NCBI RefSeq assembly: GCF_017833415.1
Contig: NZ_JAFICC010000020.1
Location: 39,613 to 103,612, forward strand
Reading direction: 5' to 3'
Length of the DNA stretch: 64,000 nucleotides
From: Flavobacterium sp. 1355
Lineage (GTDB): Bacteria > Bacteroidota > Bacteroidia > Flavobacteriales > Flavobacteriaceae
Under the pieces are notes generated by a model. The model was not told where the DNA came from. It made no database searches and saw nothing but the letters and a program-made list of their open reading frames with translations. Shown in pieces: positions 16,504 through 26,691 of the stretch (within the stretch, counting starts at the first letter, position 1; every line of letters begins with the position of its first letter). The position numbers and the translations under genes are program-made.

Positions 16504-17208
16504 ATGACAACGACTAATTACTGGAAATCCTTCAGTTTTAAAAACGAAAAACTTCTAATTTATTTTTTATTGTACAGCTTGTTTTTTAGTTTCAAATCGA
16601 CAGCCCAAAACAATTTCAACCTTCAGTCTGAGCAATTTTACAAGACGATTTCTTTTGGCGAAAAAATTGATTTTGGAAACATTGATTCAGCAGTGACCTG
16701 GAGAATTACAAATTCTAAAAGCAATATCAGTACTTTTTTGAGTGGTAATGATATTAATAATTATGAGTTTTTGGAGCCAGGGATTTATGATATAAACTTT
16801 CAGGAAAATAAAAAACACAAGGGAGAATGTGATCATGCAATGTTTGCAGAAAGGTTCCGTATTAAGGTAGAAGCTGTCAAATTATCCTTTGATTTTTCAA
16901 AAATTAAATTCTCAGAGAAGCTTGCAAAAGGAAAAAACTACACAGATTTGATAATTAGTGTTCCGGTAGAAATTACTTCAAAAGATAATTCGATTATAAA
17001 GTTACCCGCTCCGCAAATGTCAGTTGCCGGAATTGGGGTTTTACTGGTTTCAGAGCCGGTCGAAAAAGAGATTTCCTTAAACAAGAAAACTCAACTATTG
17101 AAATATAAAGTGTCAGGAATTATTAATAATGAAGCGTATTTAATGTTTGACTTTTATGATTTCAATAATGAAGCAAAGACCTATAATCTCCCTCAGAAAA
17201 TAAAATAG
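16504..17208 (+). CDS. Secreted protein of unknown function, first gene of adhesin operon
   Basis: The 234-residue protein has an N-terminal hydrophobic signal (LLIYFLLYSLFFSFKSTAQ, cleaved near residue 35). The rest has the alternating pattern of beta-sandwich proteins, with FRIKVEAVKLSFDFSKIKF near residue 118 and Ile/Val-rich strands afterwards. No Cys lipobox, no C-terminal sorting signal and no membrane segment is seen. It ends 7 nt before the start of the giant adhesin, so it is almost certainly in the same operon, and could be a periplasmic or cell-surface partner of it. I do not recognise a family. Confidence 0.7.
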   Translation: MTTTNYWKSFSFKNEKLLIYFLLYSLFFSFKSTAQNNFNLQSEQFYKTISFGEKIDFGNIDSAVTWRITNSKSNISTFLSGNDINNYEFLEPGIYDINFQENKKHKGECDHAMFAERFRIKVEAVKLSFDFSKIKFSEKLAKGKNYTDLIISVPVEITSKDNSIIKLPAPQMSVAGIGVLLVSEPVEKEISLNKKTQLLKYKVSGIINNEAYLMFDFYDFNNEAKTYNLPQKIK

Positions 17209-17215
17209 TACACTT

Positions 17216-20200
17216 ATGATAAAAAACTACTTTACTTTAAAAAAAATACCGAACTTAAAAAATACAATCTATATACTGGTTGTTTTTTTTGTATCCATTG
17301 AGACATCCAATGCTCAGTGCGCTACACCGGTAGCAGGTTGTTCCAATACGGATTTATCCAATTTCGGATCAGCATCAAATAACAATGCAGCAACAATAGA
17401 GTATGATAACTTTGTGTCAAGCTGGCACTCGACAGTTGTTAGAACCTCAGACGGTTCTTTTCAGGTTTGGGGAGAATATCTTGCCAACAGTGGAAATACA
17501 AATTTATTTTCACCTGTAACTTTAAATGCAGTAAATTTTCCGGCTTTAACAGGAACTCCTTTAAAAGTTGGTCTGGGTAGTACATCTCAATTCAACGTTC
17601 AGGGAATTGTGCTGGCTACAGACGGTTTATATGCCTGGGCTACAGAAGGGATTGTTCTTGATAATTCTCTTACTTCAGGTTCAGCTTTCCAGAAACTAAC
17701 AATTGGAGGAAACAGTACAGGTCTGCCAACAGGAGTTGCTCCGGCAGATGTAAAAATGTTGTTTGTAACGGCTAAAACCGTAGCAATTACAACATGTGGA
17801 GGAGATGTGTGGGTGATTTCGCAAACAGCAAGTGTGCGAGGTAACGGAGCAGCAGGTACGTCTGCTGCTACATGGTATAGAGTTACAACTTCTGATGCAG
17901 GAAACCCATTTTTGACTGATGTTGTAGCTTGTAGAGGAAGCGTTGATGGCCTGATGGCATTAAAGTCTGACGGAACAATATATGTGTGGGGAAATAATGT
18001 GTTATTGGGAGATAATTCGGCAAAAATAGCAAGCCAGACTACAGCAATAAAAATGACATTGCCAAGTTCTGTTGCGCCAAAAATGATTGGCGCAACAGGA
18101 GCCACTAATTCAAAAGCGTACTACGTTTTAATGACGGATGGCAATTTATATGGAGTAGGCGAAAATTCTACTAAAGAGCTAGGAGACTGGTCTACTACCG
18201 ACAGGTTAGGATGGGTTCAGCCCAGATATTCTAATGTTGCGACCGATGTGATGGCAGATATTAAATGGTTTAGCTCTCAGGAACATGATAGTCAGTATGG
18301 CGCTGTTAATGTAATTAACAACAATAAAAAGCTATTTGCATTTGGAAATAGTAATAACTCTTTGCTAGGGAGAGGAACAGGTGCAAGTGATCCGGGAATG
18401 CCTGGTGGTTTAACAGGCAGTGAAGATATTTTGGCTGTTGAAACGGGAGGTCATACCTCAATGATAGTTAAAAGTTGTGAATCAAAATTTGGTTACGTTG
18501 GTCATAGAACAAACGGTAGTATGGGTAGTGGTGCCACGAATACTGTGGTAGAATCTAACTATACTTTTGCTACAGCTAATGTGCAGATTTGTGGTGCAGA
18601 ATCCAATCCTGTAATTCAGCCTGTTTCTACCGGAGGAGGACCTGATTCAAAATATTGTATTGATGATCCTGTTTTATTAAATCCAACTCCAACCGGTGGT
18701 ACATTAAGCATCATAAGTGGTCCGGGTACTTTGGCAGGAAACACTTTGAGTTTTACCGGAGTAGGTACAGTAGTAGTTCAATATTCAGTAGTTACTACAT
18801 GTGGAGGGACATCAGTAACAACCAGAAATTTTGACGCTGCACTTTGTCCCGCAGATCTTGAGGTTACAAAAGTGGTAGATAATACTACTCCAAGTGTTGG
18901 AGGCAATAGTGTGTTTACAATTACAGCCAAAAACAACGGCCCCTATAAAGCTACAGGTGTTACAATAAATGACGTTCTTCCTGCAGGTTATACTTTTGTT
19001 AGTGCAACGCCTTCTACAGGTACGTGGACAGATCCAAACTGGACAATTGGAAGCCTTGCAAACGGTACAAGTGCAACCTTGTCGATTACGGCTACAGTTA
19101 ATGCAACAGGAGCATATGCAAACACGGCTGCTATTTCAGGAAATAATCCTGATGGTACTACCGCAAATAACTCTTCAACAGCAACACCAGTAATCCAAAC
19201 GAATCTTTCGGTAACAAAATCAGTAGATAATACGACACCAAATGTCGGGGATAATATTACTTTTACAATTACAGCTTCAAATGCAGGACCGAGTGCTGCA
19301 ACAGGAGTTAAAGTTACAGATGTACTTCCTTCAGGATATACTTTTGTTAGTGCAACACCTTCAACAGGAAACTGGTCAGCGCCGGAGTGGACTATTAGTA
19401 ATCTTGCCAATGGGGCAAGTGCAACACTTAACGTGGAAGTGACAGTAAATGCTACAGGTAATTATACTAATACAGCAACTATTTCAGGAGAGCAAAACGA
19501 TCCAACTCCCGTTAATGATTCGGGATCTTCTACGCCAGCCGTAAATCATGCCCCAATAGCAAATGATGATGATCGTACAGCTTCTCCATTAGATGAAGAC
19601 GGAGCTGACGGTACTATTAATATACTTACAAATGATACAGATCCGGACGGAAATCCTACTGCACCAGTTAATGGAGCAGGTCAGTTTACGGTAGATTTAG
19701 ATCCTGTAACACCAGGAATTCAGACTTCATTTTTTGATGCTAAAGGTGATTGGACTTTAAACACCGCTACTGGAATTGTGACTTTTAATCCAGCAAATAA
19801 TTATAACGGAACAGCAAAAATTACTTATACTTTATGCGACAGTTATGGATTATGTGATTCTGCTGATATTACATTTTTAGTAAATGCTGTAAATGATAAT
19901 CCTGTTGCAGTTTCGGATTCTTATACTGTTGCAGAGGACACGACTTTAACATTAAACCCGTTAACAGCAGACAGTGATGCTGACGGAGATACCCTAACAG
20001 TAACGTCAATTAACGGAACTGCGCTTACCGGTACAACTCAGGAAATCACCGTTCCAAATGGAAAAGTGGCTATATCGGCTACAGGCGTGATTACTTTCAC
20101 ACCGGACGCTAACTTTAATTCGGCAACAGCCATCAATTTCCCTTATGTAATCAGTGATGGAAACGGCGGAACAGCTACGGCCAATCAGATAATCACCGTT

Positions 20201-23200
20201 ACGGCTGTAAATGATAATCCTGCTGCAGTATCAGATTCTTATACTGTTGCAGAAGACACAACTTTAACCTTAAACCCATTAACGGGAGACAGTGATGTCG
20301 ATGGTGACACCTTAACGGTAACGTCAATCAATGGAACTGCCCTTACCGGTACAACTCAGGAAATCACCGTTCCAAATGGAAAAGTGGCTATATCGGCTAC
20401 AGGCGTGATTACTTTCACACCGGACGCTAACTTTAATTCGGCAACAGCCATCAATTTCCCTTATGTAATCAGTGATGGAAACGGCGGAACAGCTACGGCC
20501 AATCAGATAATCACCGTTACGGCTGTAAATGATAATCCTGCTGCAGTATCAGATTCTTATACTGTTGCAGAAGACACAACTTTAACCTTAAACCCATTAA
20601 CGGGAGACAGTGATGTCGATGGTGACACCTTAACGGTAACGTCAATCAATGGAACTGCCCTTACCGGTACAACTCAGGAAATCACCGTTCCAAATGGAAA
20701 AGTGACTATATCGGCTACAGGCGTGATTACTTTCACACCGGACGCTAACTTTAATTCGGCAATGGCGATCAGTTTCCCATATGTAATCAGTGATGGAAAC
20801 GGTGGGACAGCTACGGCAAACCAGTTAATCACAGTTACGGCTGTAAACGATAATCCTATTGCAGTATCAGATTCTTATACTGTTGCAGAGGATACAACTA
20901 TAACCTTAAACCCATTAACAGCAGACAGTGATGCTGACGGAGATACCTTAACGGTATCGTCAATCAACGGAACTGCCCTTACAGGAGTTGCCCAGGAAAT
21001 CACAGTTCCAAACGGAAAAGTAACTATATCGGCTACAGGCGTGATTACTTTCACACCGGATGCTAACTTTAATTCGGCAACAGCCATCAATTTCCCTTAT
21101 GTAATCAGTGATGGAAATGGAGGAACAGCAACAGCAAATCAAATTATCACCGTTACGGCTGAAAATGATAATCCTGTTGCGATATCGGATTCTTATACTG
21201 TTGCAGAGGATACAACGATAACCTTAAACCCGTTAACGGGAGACAGTGATACTGACGGAAATACCCTAACAGTAACGTCAATCAACGGTGTTAACCTTAC
21301 AGGTGGTGTTCAGGAAATCACCGTTCCAAACGGAAAAGTGACTATATCGGCTACAGGCGTGATTACTTTCACACCGGACGCTAACTTTAATTCGGCAACG
21401 GCGATCAGTTTCCCATATGTAATCAGTGATGGACAAGGCGGAACAGCAACGGCTAATCAAATTATCACCGTTACGGCTGAAAATGATAATCCTGTTGCGA
21501 TATCGGATTCTTATACTGTTGCAGAGGATACAACGATAACCTTAAACCCGTTAACGGGAGACAGTGATACTGACGGAAATACCCTAACAGTAACGTCAAT
21601 CAACGGTGTTAACCTTACAGGTGGTGTTCAGGAAATCACCGTTCCAAACGGAAAAGTGGCTATATCGGCTACAGGCGTGATTACTTTCACACCGGACGCT
21701 AACTTTAATTCGGCAACGGCGATCAGTTTCCCATATGTAATCAGTGATGGACAAGGCGGAACAGCAACGGCTAATCAAATTATCACCGTTACGGCTGAAA
21801 ATGATAATCCTGTTGCGATATCGGATTCTTATACTGTTGCAGAGGATACAACGATAACCTTAAACCCGTTAACGGGAGACAGTGATACTGACGGAAATAC
21901 CCTAACAGTAACGTCAATCAACGGTGTTAACCTTACAGGTGGTGTTCAGGAAATCACCGTTCCAAACGGAAAAGTGGCTATATCGGCTACAGGCGTGATG
22001 ACCTTCACACCGGACGCTAACTTTAATTCGGCAACAGCCATCAATTTCCCTTATGTAATCAGTGATGGAAATGGAGGAACAGCAACAGCAAATCAAATTA
22101 TCACCGTTACGGCTGAAAATGACAATCCTGTTGCAGTATCAGATTCTTATACTGTTGCAGAGGATGCAACAATAACCCTAAACCCATTAACGGGAGACAG
22201 TGATGCTGACGGAGATACCTTAACGGTAACGTCAATCAACGGTGTTAACCTTACAGGTGGTGTTCAGGAAATCACAGTTCCAAACGGAAAAGTGACTATA
22301 TCGGCTACGGGCGTGATTACTTTCACACCTGATGCTAACTTTAATTCGGTGACAGCGATCAGTTTTCCTTACGTAATCAGTGATGGACAGGGAGGAACAG
22401 CTACGGCCAATCAAATTATCACCGTTACGGCTGAAAATGATAATCCTGTTGCAGTATCAGATTCTTATACTGTTGCAGAAGATGTAACTATAACCTTAAA
22501 CCCGTTAACGGCAGACAGTGATCTTGACGGAGATACCTTAACAGTAACGTCAATCAACGGAACTGCCCTTACAGGTGGTGCCCAGGAGATCACTGTTCCA
22601 AACGGAAAAGTAACTATATCGGCTACAGGCGTGATTACTTTCACACCGGACGCTAACTTTAATTCGGCAACGGCGATCAGTTTCCCATATGTAATCAGTG
22701 ATGGACAAGGCGGAACAGCAACGGCTAATCAAATTATCACCGTTACGGCTGAAAATGATAATCCTGTTGCGATATCGGATTCTTATACTGTTGCAGAGGA
22801 TACAACGATAACCTTAAACCCGTTAACGGGAGACAGTGATACTGACGGAGATACCCTAACGATAACGTCAATCAACGGAACTGCCCTTACGGGAGTTGCC
22901 CAGGAAATCACAGTTCCAAACGGAAAAGTAAGTATATCGGCTACGGGCGTGATGACTTTCACACCGGATACTAACTTTAATTCGGCAACAGCGATCAATT
23001 TCCCTTACGTAATCAGTGATGGAAACGGGGGTACAGCTACGGCTAATCAAATTATCACCGTTACGGCTGTAAATGATAATCCTGTTGCAGTATCAGATTC
23101 TTATACTGTTGCAGAGGACACGACTTTAACCTTAAACCCGTTAACAGCAGACAGTGATGCTGACGGAGATACCTTAACGGTAACGTCAATCAACGGTGTT

Positions 23201-26200
23201 AACCTTACAGGTGGTGTTCAGGAAATCACAGTTCCAAACGGAAAAGTGACTATATCGGCTACGGGCGTGATTACTTTCACACCTGATGCTAACTTTAATT
23301 CGGTGACAGCGATCAGTTTTCCTTACGTAATCAGTGATGGACAGGGAGGAACAGCTACGGCCAATCAAATTATCACCGTTACGGCTGTAAATGATAATCC
23401 TGTTGCAGTATCAGATTCTTATACTGTTGCAGAGGATACAACTATAACCTTAAACCCATTAACGGCAGACAGTGATGTCGATGGTGACACCTTAACGGTA
23501 ACGTCAATCAATGGAACTGCCCTTACCGGTAAAACTCAGGAAATCACCGTTCCAAACGGAAAAGTAACTATATCGGCTACAGGCGTGATTACTTTCACAC
23601 CGGATGCTAACTTTAATTCGGCAACGGCGATCAGTTTCCCTTATGTAATCAGTGATGGAAATGGAGGAACAGCAACAGCAAATCAAATTATCACCGTTAC
23701 GGCTGAAAATGACAATCCTGTTGCAGTATCAGATTCTTATACTGTTGCAGAGGATGCAACAATAACCCTAAACCCATTAACGGGAGACAGTGATGCTGAC
23801 GGAGATACCTTAACGGTCACGTCAATCAACGGTGTTAACCTTACAGGTGGTGTTCAGGAAATCACAGTTCCAAACGGAAAAGTGACTATATCGGCTACAG
23901 GCGTGATGACCTTCACTCCGGATGCTAATTTTAATTCGGCTACAGCCATCAGTTTCCCATATGTCATCAGTGATGGAAACGGCGGAACAGCAACGGCAAA
24001 TCAGATCATTACAGTTACGGCTGAAAACGATAATCCAGTTGCGGTATCAGATTCTTATACTGTTGCAGAGGACACGACTTTAACCTTAAACCCGTTAACA
24101 GCAGACAGTGATGCTGACGGAGATACCCTAACAGTAACGTCAATCAACGGTGTTAACCTTATAGGTGGTGTTCAGGAAATCACAGTTCCAAACGGAAAAG
24201 TGACTATCTCGGCTACAGGCGTGATGATCTTCACACCGGATGCTAACTTTAATTCGGCTACAGCCATCAGTTTCCCTTATGTCATCAGTGATGGAAACGG
24301 AGGAACAGCAACGGCAAATGAAATTATCACCGTTACGGCTGAAAATGATGCACCAATTGCAAACGACGATACAAACGCTGGTGTTTCATCATTAGCAGGA
24401 GCAACGTCAATTAATGCACTTTCAGCAACAGATATTGACGGGACTATCGCTGCGTACATTGTTGTTAGTTTACCAACAAATGGAGTATTATCACTGGCAG
24501 GAACGCCAATTACGGTTAATCAGATTTTAACACCTGCTGAAGCAGCGACGCTAACTTATGATCCAAGCGGAACTTATACTGGTTTAGATACTTTTATATT
24601 TACTGCAACAGATAATCTGGGAGCAGTTTCAGGGTCAGCAACAATTACAATTCCGGTTGTAAACAATGCTCCTGTTGCAAAAGATGATACTAATGTTACT
24701 ATTCCTTCGGGAGCAGGTGCTACGGCAATTAATGCCTTAACAGCGACAGATTCTGACGGAACGGTTGTGAATTATATTGTAGTAACATTACCATCAAATG
24801 GAGTATTAGCACTATCAGGTACACCAATTTTAGTAAATCAGGTATTGACACCTGCGGAAGCAGCGTTATTGACTTACGATCCAAATGGTGTCTTCTCAGG
24901 CAATGATACGTTTACATTTACAGTAACAGACAACAATGGTGCTGTAGATAGTACGCCAGCAGTAATTACGATTCCAATTGAAAAAGCGGCGCTTAATGCA
25001 ATTAAAGACGAAGTTGCTTCAGTTGTAGGTATTAACGAAGTTGTTGATGTAATTAACGTTTTAGACAATGATACTTTAAACAACAATCCAGTAGTACTTT
25101 CTGATATTAAGTTAGTAGTGCTAATTCCGGATCCAAAAGGACTATTGACATTGAAACCGGATGGAACAGCTCAAATTGCTCCAAATACTCCGGCAGGAAC
25201 TTACGCACTAACTTACCAAATCTGCGAAGCAGCAAACAGCAGCAACTGTACAACTACAACAACCACGGTAACTGTTATAGCACCTGAAATGACTGTAACA
25301 GCAGATAGCTACTGTGCAGACAATACAGCTTATGTTACCTACAAGGTTACTGCTGATAATTTTACACCATCAGGATTAGTAACTATTAACTGGATTGACA
25401 GTGCTAATAATATTGTAGCAACACAAAATAACATGCCTTTAAACGGTACTGTGTTGTGGCCTGGTGCTGTAGTAGACAGTAATAACAAACCAATCGACTG
25501 GCCAGGATGGGTTCTTGTAAACGGACAGTGGACAGAAGGTAATGACGGATTTGAATTAACAAGACCGGCTGTTACAATGCAGTTTACATTAAATCCTACT
25601 AAATCTGTAGTCGTAAATTATCCTTCGGCAGCAGCCGGATGTAATGCAAGACCGCAATTTGGAATCGTAGCCGAAAATGATGATGATAATATTATCGCAG
25701 ATGGTATTAACGGTTCATTGCAAGTAATCAATGTTTTAGACAATGATAAATTAAACGGAGTTCCGGTTAATCCTGCAAATGTTATTGTAACAGGACAAAA
25801 TTTACCGAACGGAATTACTTTAAATGAGGATGGAACTATAGATGTAGCACCTGGAACCAAAGGTGGTAACCATACTTTGACATACCAAATTTGTGAAAAA
25901 GCAAATACAAACAATTGCACTACTGCAACAGTTCACATCTTTGTTGAAACACCGGCAGTCTCACTTATTATGAAAGCATCATTAAATGATAACAACGGAA
26001 ATGGAATTCCTGAAGCAGGGGAAACTATAACGTATACTTTCACGGTTAAAAATACGGGTAATACTGCACTGGAAAATGTTCTTATTAAAGACCTTTTACC
26101 CGGAGTAGTAATCAACGGTGGTCCAATTAATTTGGGAGTTGGCGAAAGCGACACCTTTACATTTACCGGGACTTACACTTTAACTCAGGCAGATATAAAT

Positions 26201-26629
26201 GCAGGTGTAGTAAGTAATCAGGCAACAGTTTCAGGACTTACTCACAGCGGTATTACTGCAACCGATACTTCAGATTTTGAGAATGAAGGCAGTGATAAAC
26301 CAACTCTAACCAACTTAAACGGTTGCGCTATAGAAATCCATAATGCAGTTTCTTTAAACGGAGACCAGAAAAACGAGAGATTTTATATTAGAGGAATTGA
26401 ATGTTATCCTGAAAATACTGTTCAGATTTACAACCGTTGGGGTGTGCTTGTTTTCGAAAGAGATCATTACAACAACAATGATGTGGTATTTAAAGGTTTT
26501 TCAGAAGGAAGAACAACTGTAAAAGAGTCAAACGGTTTACCCGAAGGAACATATTATTACATCATAAGATACAAGGATAATCAGTCTAAGCCTCAGGAAG
26601 AAGCGGGTTATTTATATCTGACCAGATAA
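17216..26629 (+). CDS. Giant T9SS-secreted adhesin with 14 identical-length tandem repeats
   Basis: The 3137-residue protein has, in order: a signal peptide (cleaved near residue 34); an RCC1-like beta-propeller region to about residue 460 (repeated F-Q-V-W-G-E, I-Y-V-W-G-N-N, L-Y-G-V-G-E-N and L-F-A-F-G-N blades); an Ig-like segment; two DUF11 repeats at about 550-775 (DLEVTKVVDNTTPSVGG and NLSVTKSVDNTTPNVGD); and a cadherin-like module. Then come fourteen 106-residue Ig/cadherin-like repeats at 893-2376 of the tandem-95/CshA type, each with a D-N-P-V-A-V-S-D-S-Y-T-V-A-E-D start. Two divergent modules of similar length, two N-V-L-D-N-D modules and a DUF11-like module follow. The last 100 residues (NRWGVLVFERDHYNN, then GTYYYIIRY) are the gliding-motility-type, T9SS type B sorting domain. 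It should be exported by T9SS and held at the cell surface. The next gene is PorP/SprF-like, as for SprB-type adhesins. Confidence 0.93.
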   Translation: MIKNYFTLKKIPNLKNTIYILVVFFVSIETSNAQCATPVAGCSNTDLSNFGSASNNNAATIEYDNFVSSWHSTVVRTSDGSFQVWGEYLANSGNTNLFSPVTLNAVNFPALTGTPLKVGLGSTSQFNVQGIVLATDGLYAWATEGIVLDNSLTSGSAFQKLTIGGNSTGLPTGVAPADVKMLFVTAKTVAITTCGGDVWVISQTASVRGNGAAGTSAATWYRVTTSDAGNPFLTDVVACRGSVDGLMALKSDGTIYVWGNNVLLGDNSAKIASQTTAIKMTLPSSVAPKMIGATGATNSKAYYVLMTDGNLYGVGENSTKELGDWSTTDRLGWVQPRYSNVATDVMADIKWFSSQEHDSQYGAVNVINNNKKLFAFGNSNNSLLGRGTGASDPGMPGGLTGSEDILAVETGGHTSMIVKSCESKFGYVGHRTNGSMGSGATNTVVESNYTFATANVQICGAESNPVIQPVSTGGGPDSKYCIDDPVLLNPTPTGGTLSIISGPGTLAGNTLSFTGVGTVVVQYSVVTTCGGTSVTTRNFDAALCPADLEVTKVVDNTTPSVGGNSVFTITAKNNGPYKATGVTINDVLPAGYTFVSATPSTGTWTDPNWTIGSLANGTSATLSITATVNATGAYANTAAISGNNPDGTTANNSSTATPVIQTNLSVTKSVDNTTPNVGDNITFTITASNAGPSAATGVKVTDVLPSGYTFVSATPSTGNWSAPEWTISNLANGASATLNVEVTVNATGNYTNTATISGEQNDPTPVNDSGSSTPAVNHAPIANDDDRTASPLDEDGADGTINILTNDTDPDGNPTAPVNGAGQFTVDLDPVTPGIQTSFFDAKGDWTLNTATGIVTFNPANNYNGTAKITYTLCDSYGLCDSADITFLVNAVNDNPVAVSDSYTVAEDTTLTLNPLTADSDADGDTLTVTSINGTALTGTTQEITVPNGKVAISATGVITFTPDANFNSATAINFPYVISDGNGGTATANQIITVTAVNDNPAAVSDSYTVAEDTTLTLNPLTGDSDVDGDTLTVTSINGTALTGTTQEITVPNGKVAISATGVITFTPDANFNSATAINFPYVISDGNGGTATANQIITVTAVNDNPAAVSDSYTVAEDTTLTLNPLTGDSDVDGDTLTVTSINGTALTGTTQEITVPNGKVTISATGVITFTPDANFNSAMAISFPYVISDGNGGTATANQLITVTAVNDNPIAVSDSYTVAEDTTITLNPLTADSDADGDTLTVSSINGTALTGVAQEITVPNGKVTISATGVITFTPDANFNSATAINFPYVISDGNGGTATANQIITVTAENDNPVAISDSYTVAEDTTITLNPLTGDSDTDGNTLTVTSINGVNLTGGVQEITVPNGKVTISATGVITFTPDANFNSATAISFPYVISDGQGGTATANQIITVTAENDNPVAISDSYTVAEDTTITLNPLTGDSDTDGNTLTVTSINGVNLTGGVQEITVPNGKVAISATGVITFTPDANFNSATAISFPYVISDGQGGTATANQIITVTAENDNPVAISDSYTVAEDTTITLNPLTGDSDTDGNTLTVTSINGVNLTGGVQEITVPNGKVAISATGVMTFTPDANFNSATAINFPYVISDGNGGTATANQIITVTAENDNPVAVSDSYTVAEDATITLNPLTGDSDADGDTLTVTSINGVNLTGGVQEITVPNGKVTISATGVITFTPDANFNSVTAISFPYVISDGQGGTATANQIITVTAENDNPVAVSDSYTVAEDVTITLNPLTADSDLDGDTLTVTSINGTALTGGAQEITVPNGKVTISATGVITFTPDANFNSATAISFPYVISDGQGGTATANQIITVTAENDNPVAISDSYTVAEDTTITLNPLTGDSDTDGDTLTITSINGTALTGVAQEITVPNGKVSISATGVMTFTPDTNFNSATAINFPYVISDGNGGTATANQIITVTAVNDNPVAVSDSYTVAEDTTLTLNPLTADSDADGDTLTVTSINGVNLTGGVQEITVPNGKVTISATGVITFTPDANFNSVTAISFPYVISDGQGGTATANQIITVTAVNDNPVAVSDSYTVAEDTTITLNPLTADSDVDGDTLTVTSINGTALTGKTQEITVPNGKVTISATGVITFTPDANFNSATAISFPYVISDGNGGTATANQIITVTAENDNPVAVSDSYTVAEDATITLNPLTGDSDADGDTLTVTSINGVNLTGGVQEITVPNGKVTISATGVMTFTPDANFNSATAISFPYVISDGNGGTATANQIITVTAENDNPVAVSDSYTVAEDTTLTLNPLTADSDADGDTLTVTSINGVNLIGGVQEITVPNGKVTISATGVMIFTPDANFNSATAISFPYVISDGNGGTATANEIITVTAENDAPIANDDTNAGVSSLAGATSINALSATDIDGTIAAYIVVSLPTNGVLSLAGTPITVNQILTPAEAATLTYDPSGTYTGLDTFIFTATDNLGAVSGSATITIPVVNNAPVAKDDTNVTIPSGAGATAINALTATDSDGTVVNYIVVTLPSNGVLALSGTPILVNQVLTPAEAALLTYDPNGVFSGNDTFTFTVTDNNGAVDSTPAVITIPIEKAALNAIKDEVASVVGINEVVDVINVLDNDTLNNNPVVLSDIKLVVLIPDPKGLLTLKPDGTAQIAPNTPAGTYALTYQICEAANSSNCTTTTTTVTVIAPEMTVTADSYCADNTAYVTYKVTADNFTPSGLVTINWIDSANNIVATQNNMPLNGTVLWPGAVVDSNNKPIDWPGWVLVNGQWTEGNDGFELTRPAVTMQFTLNPTKSVVVNYPSAAAGCNARPQFGIVAENDDDNIIADGINGSLQVINVLDNDKLNGVPVNPANVIVTGQNLPNGITLNEDGTIDVAPGTKGGNHTLTYQICEKANTNNCTTATVHIFVETPAVSLIMKASLNDNNGNGIPEAGETITYTFTVKNTGNTALENVLIKDLLPGVVINGGPINLGVGESDTFTFTGTYTLTQADINAGVVSNQATVSGLTHSGITATDTSDFENEGSDKPTLTNLNGCAIEIHNAVSLNGDQKNERFYIRGIECYPENTVQIYNRWGVLVFERDHYNNNDVVFKGFSEGRTTVKESNGLPEGTYYYIIRYKDNQSKPQEEAGYLYLTR
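19892..24343 (+). repeat. Fourteen tandem 318-bp coding repeats
   Basis: The distance from the first repeat start (AATGATAATCC at 19892) to the first base after the last copy (24344) is 4452 bp, exactly 14 x 318, with no indels. Many stretches are identical between copies even at silent positions: copies 2 and 3 are identical across most of their length, and copies 5, 6 and 7 differ at only a few bases. The half-repeat at 22232-22414 recurs identically at 23186-23368, 954 bp (three units) away. This points to recent expansion and gene conversion. Antisense frames of about 60 codons recur once per unit in most copies and are a by-product of the repeat. Confidence 0.95.
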
Positions 26630-26646
26630 TATTTCATATTAATAAA

Positions 26647-26674
26647 AATGGCTTAGCTAATAAGTTAAGCCATT
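26647..26674 (+). terminator. Hairpin between adhesin and sprF-like gene
   Basis: AATGGCTTA (26647-26655) pairs with TAAGCCATT (26666-26674), 17 nt after the adhesin stop and 17 nt before the next start codon, followed by ATTTTAAAAATAAAAAA. It could reduce read-through from the adhesin to the downstream genes or protect the mRNA end. Confidence 0.55.
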
Positions 26675-26691
26675 ATTTTAAAAATAAAAAA

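Noticed and set aside
17599..19410. Antisense open frames of 140-168 codons within the adhesin
   Set aside because: Low-complexity Pro/Val/Ala translations opposite a clear long gene; typical mirror frames of a Thr/Gly/Ala-rich protein.
20875..23686. Regular antisense frames of 60-71 codons, one in most 318-bp units
   Set aside because: They recur only because the coding repeat recurs and share its exact period; no start or product features of their own.
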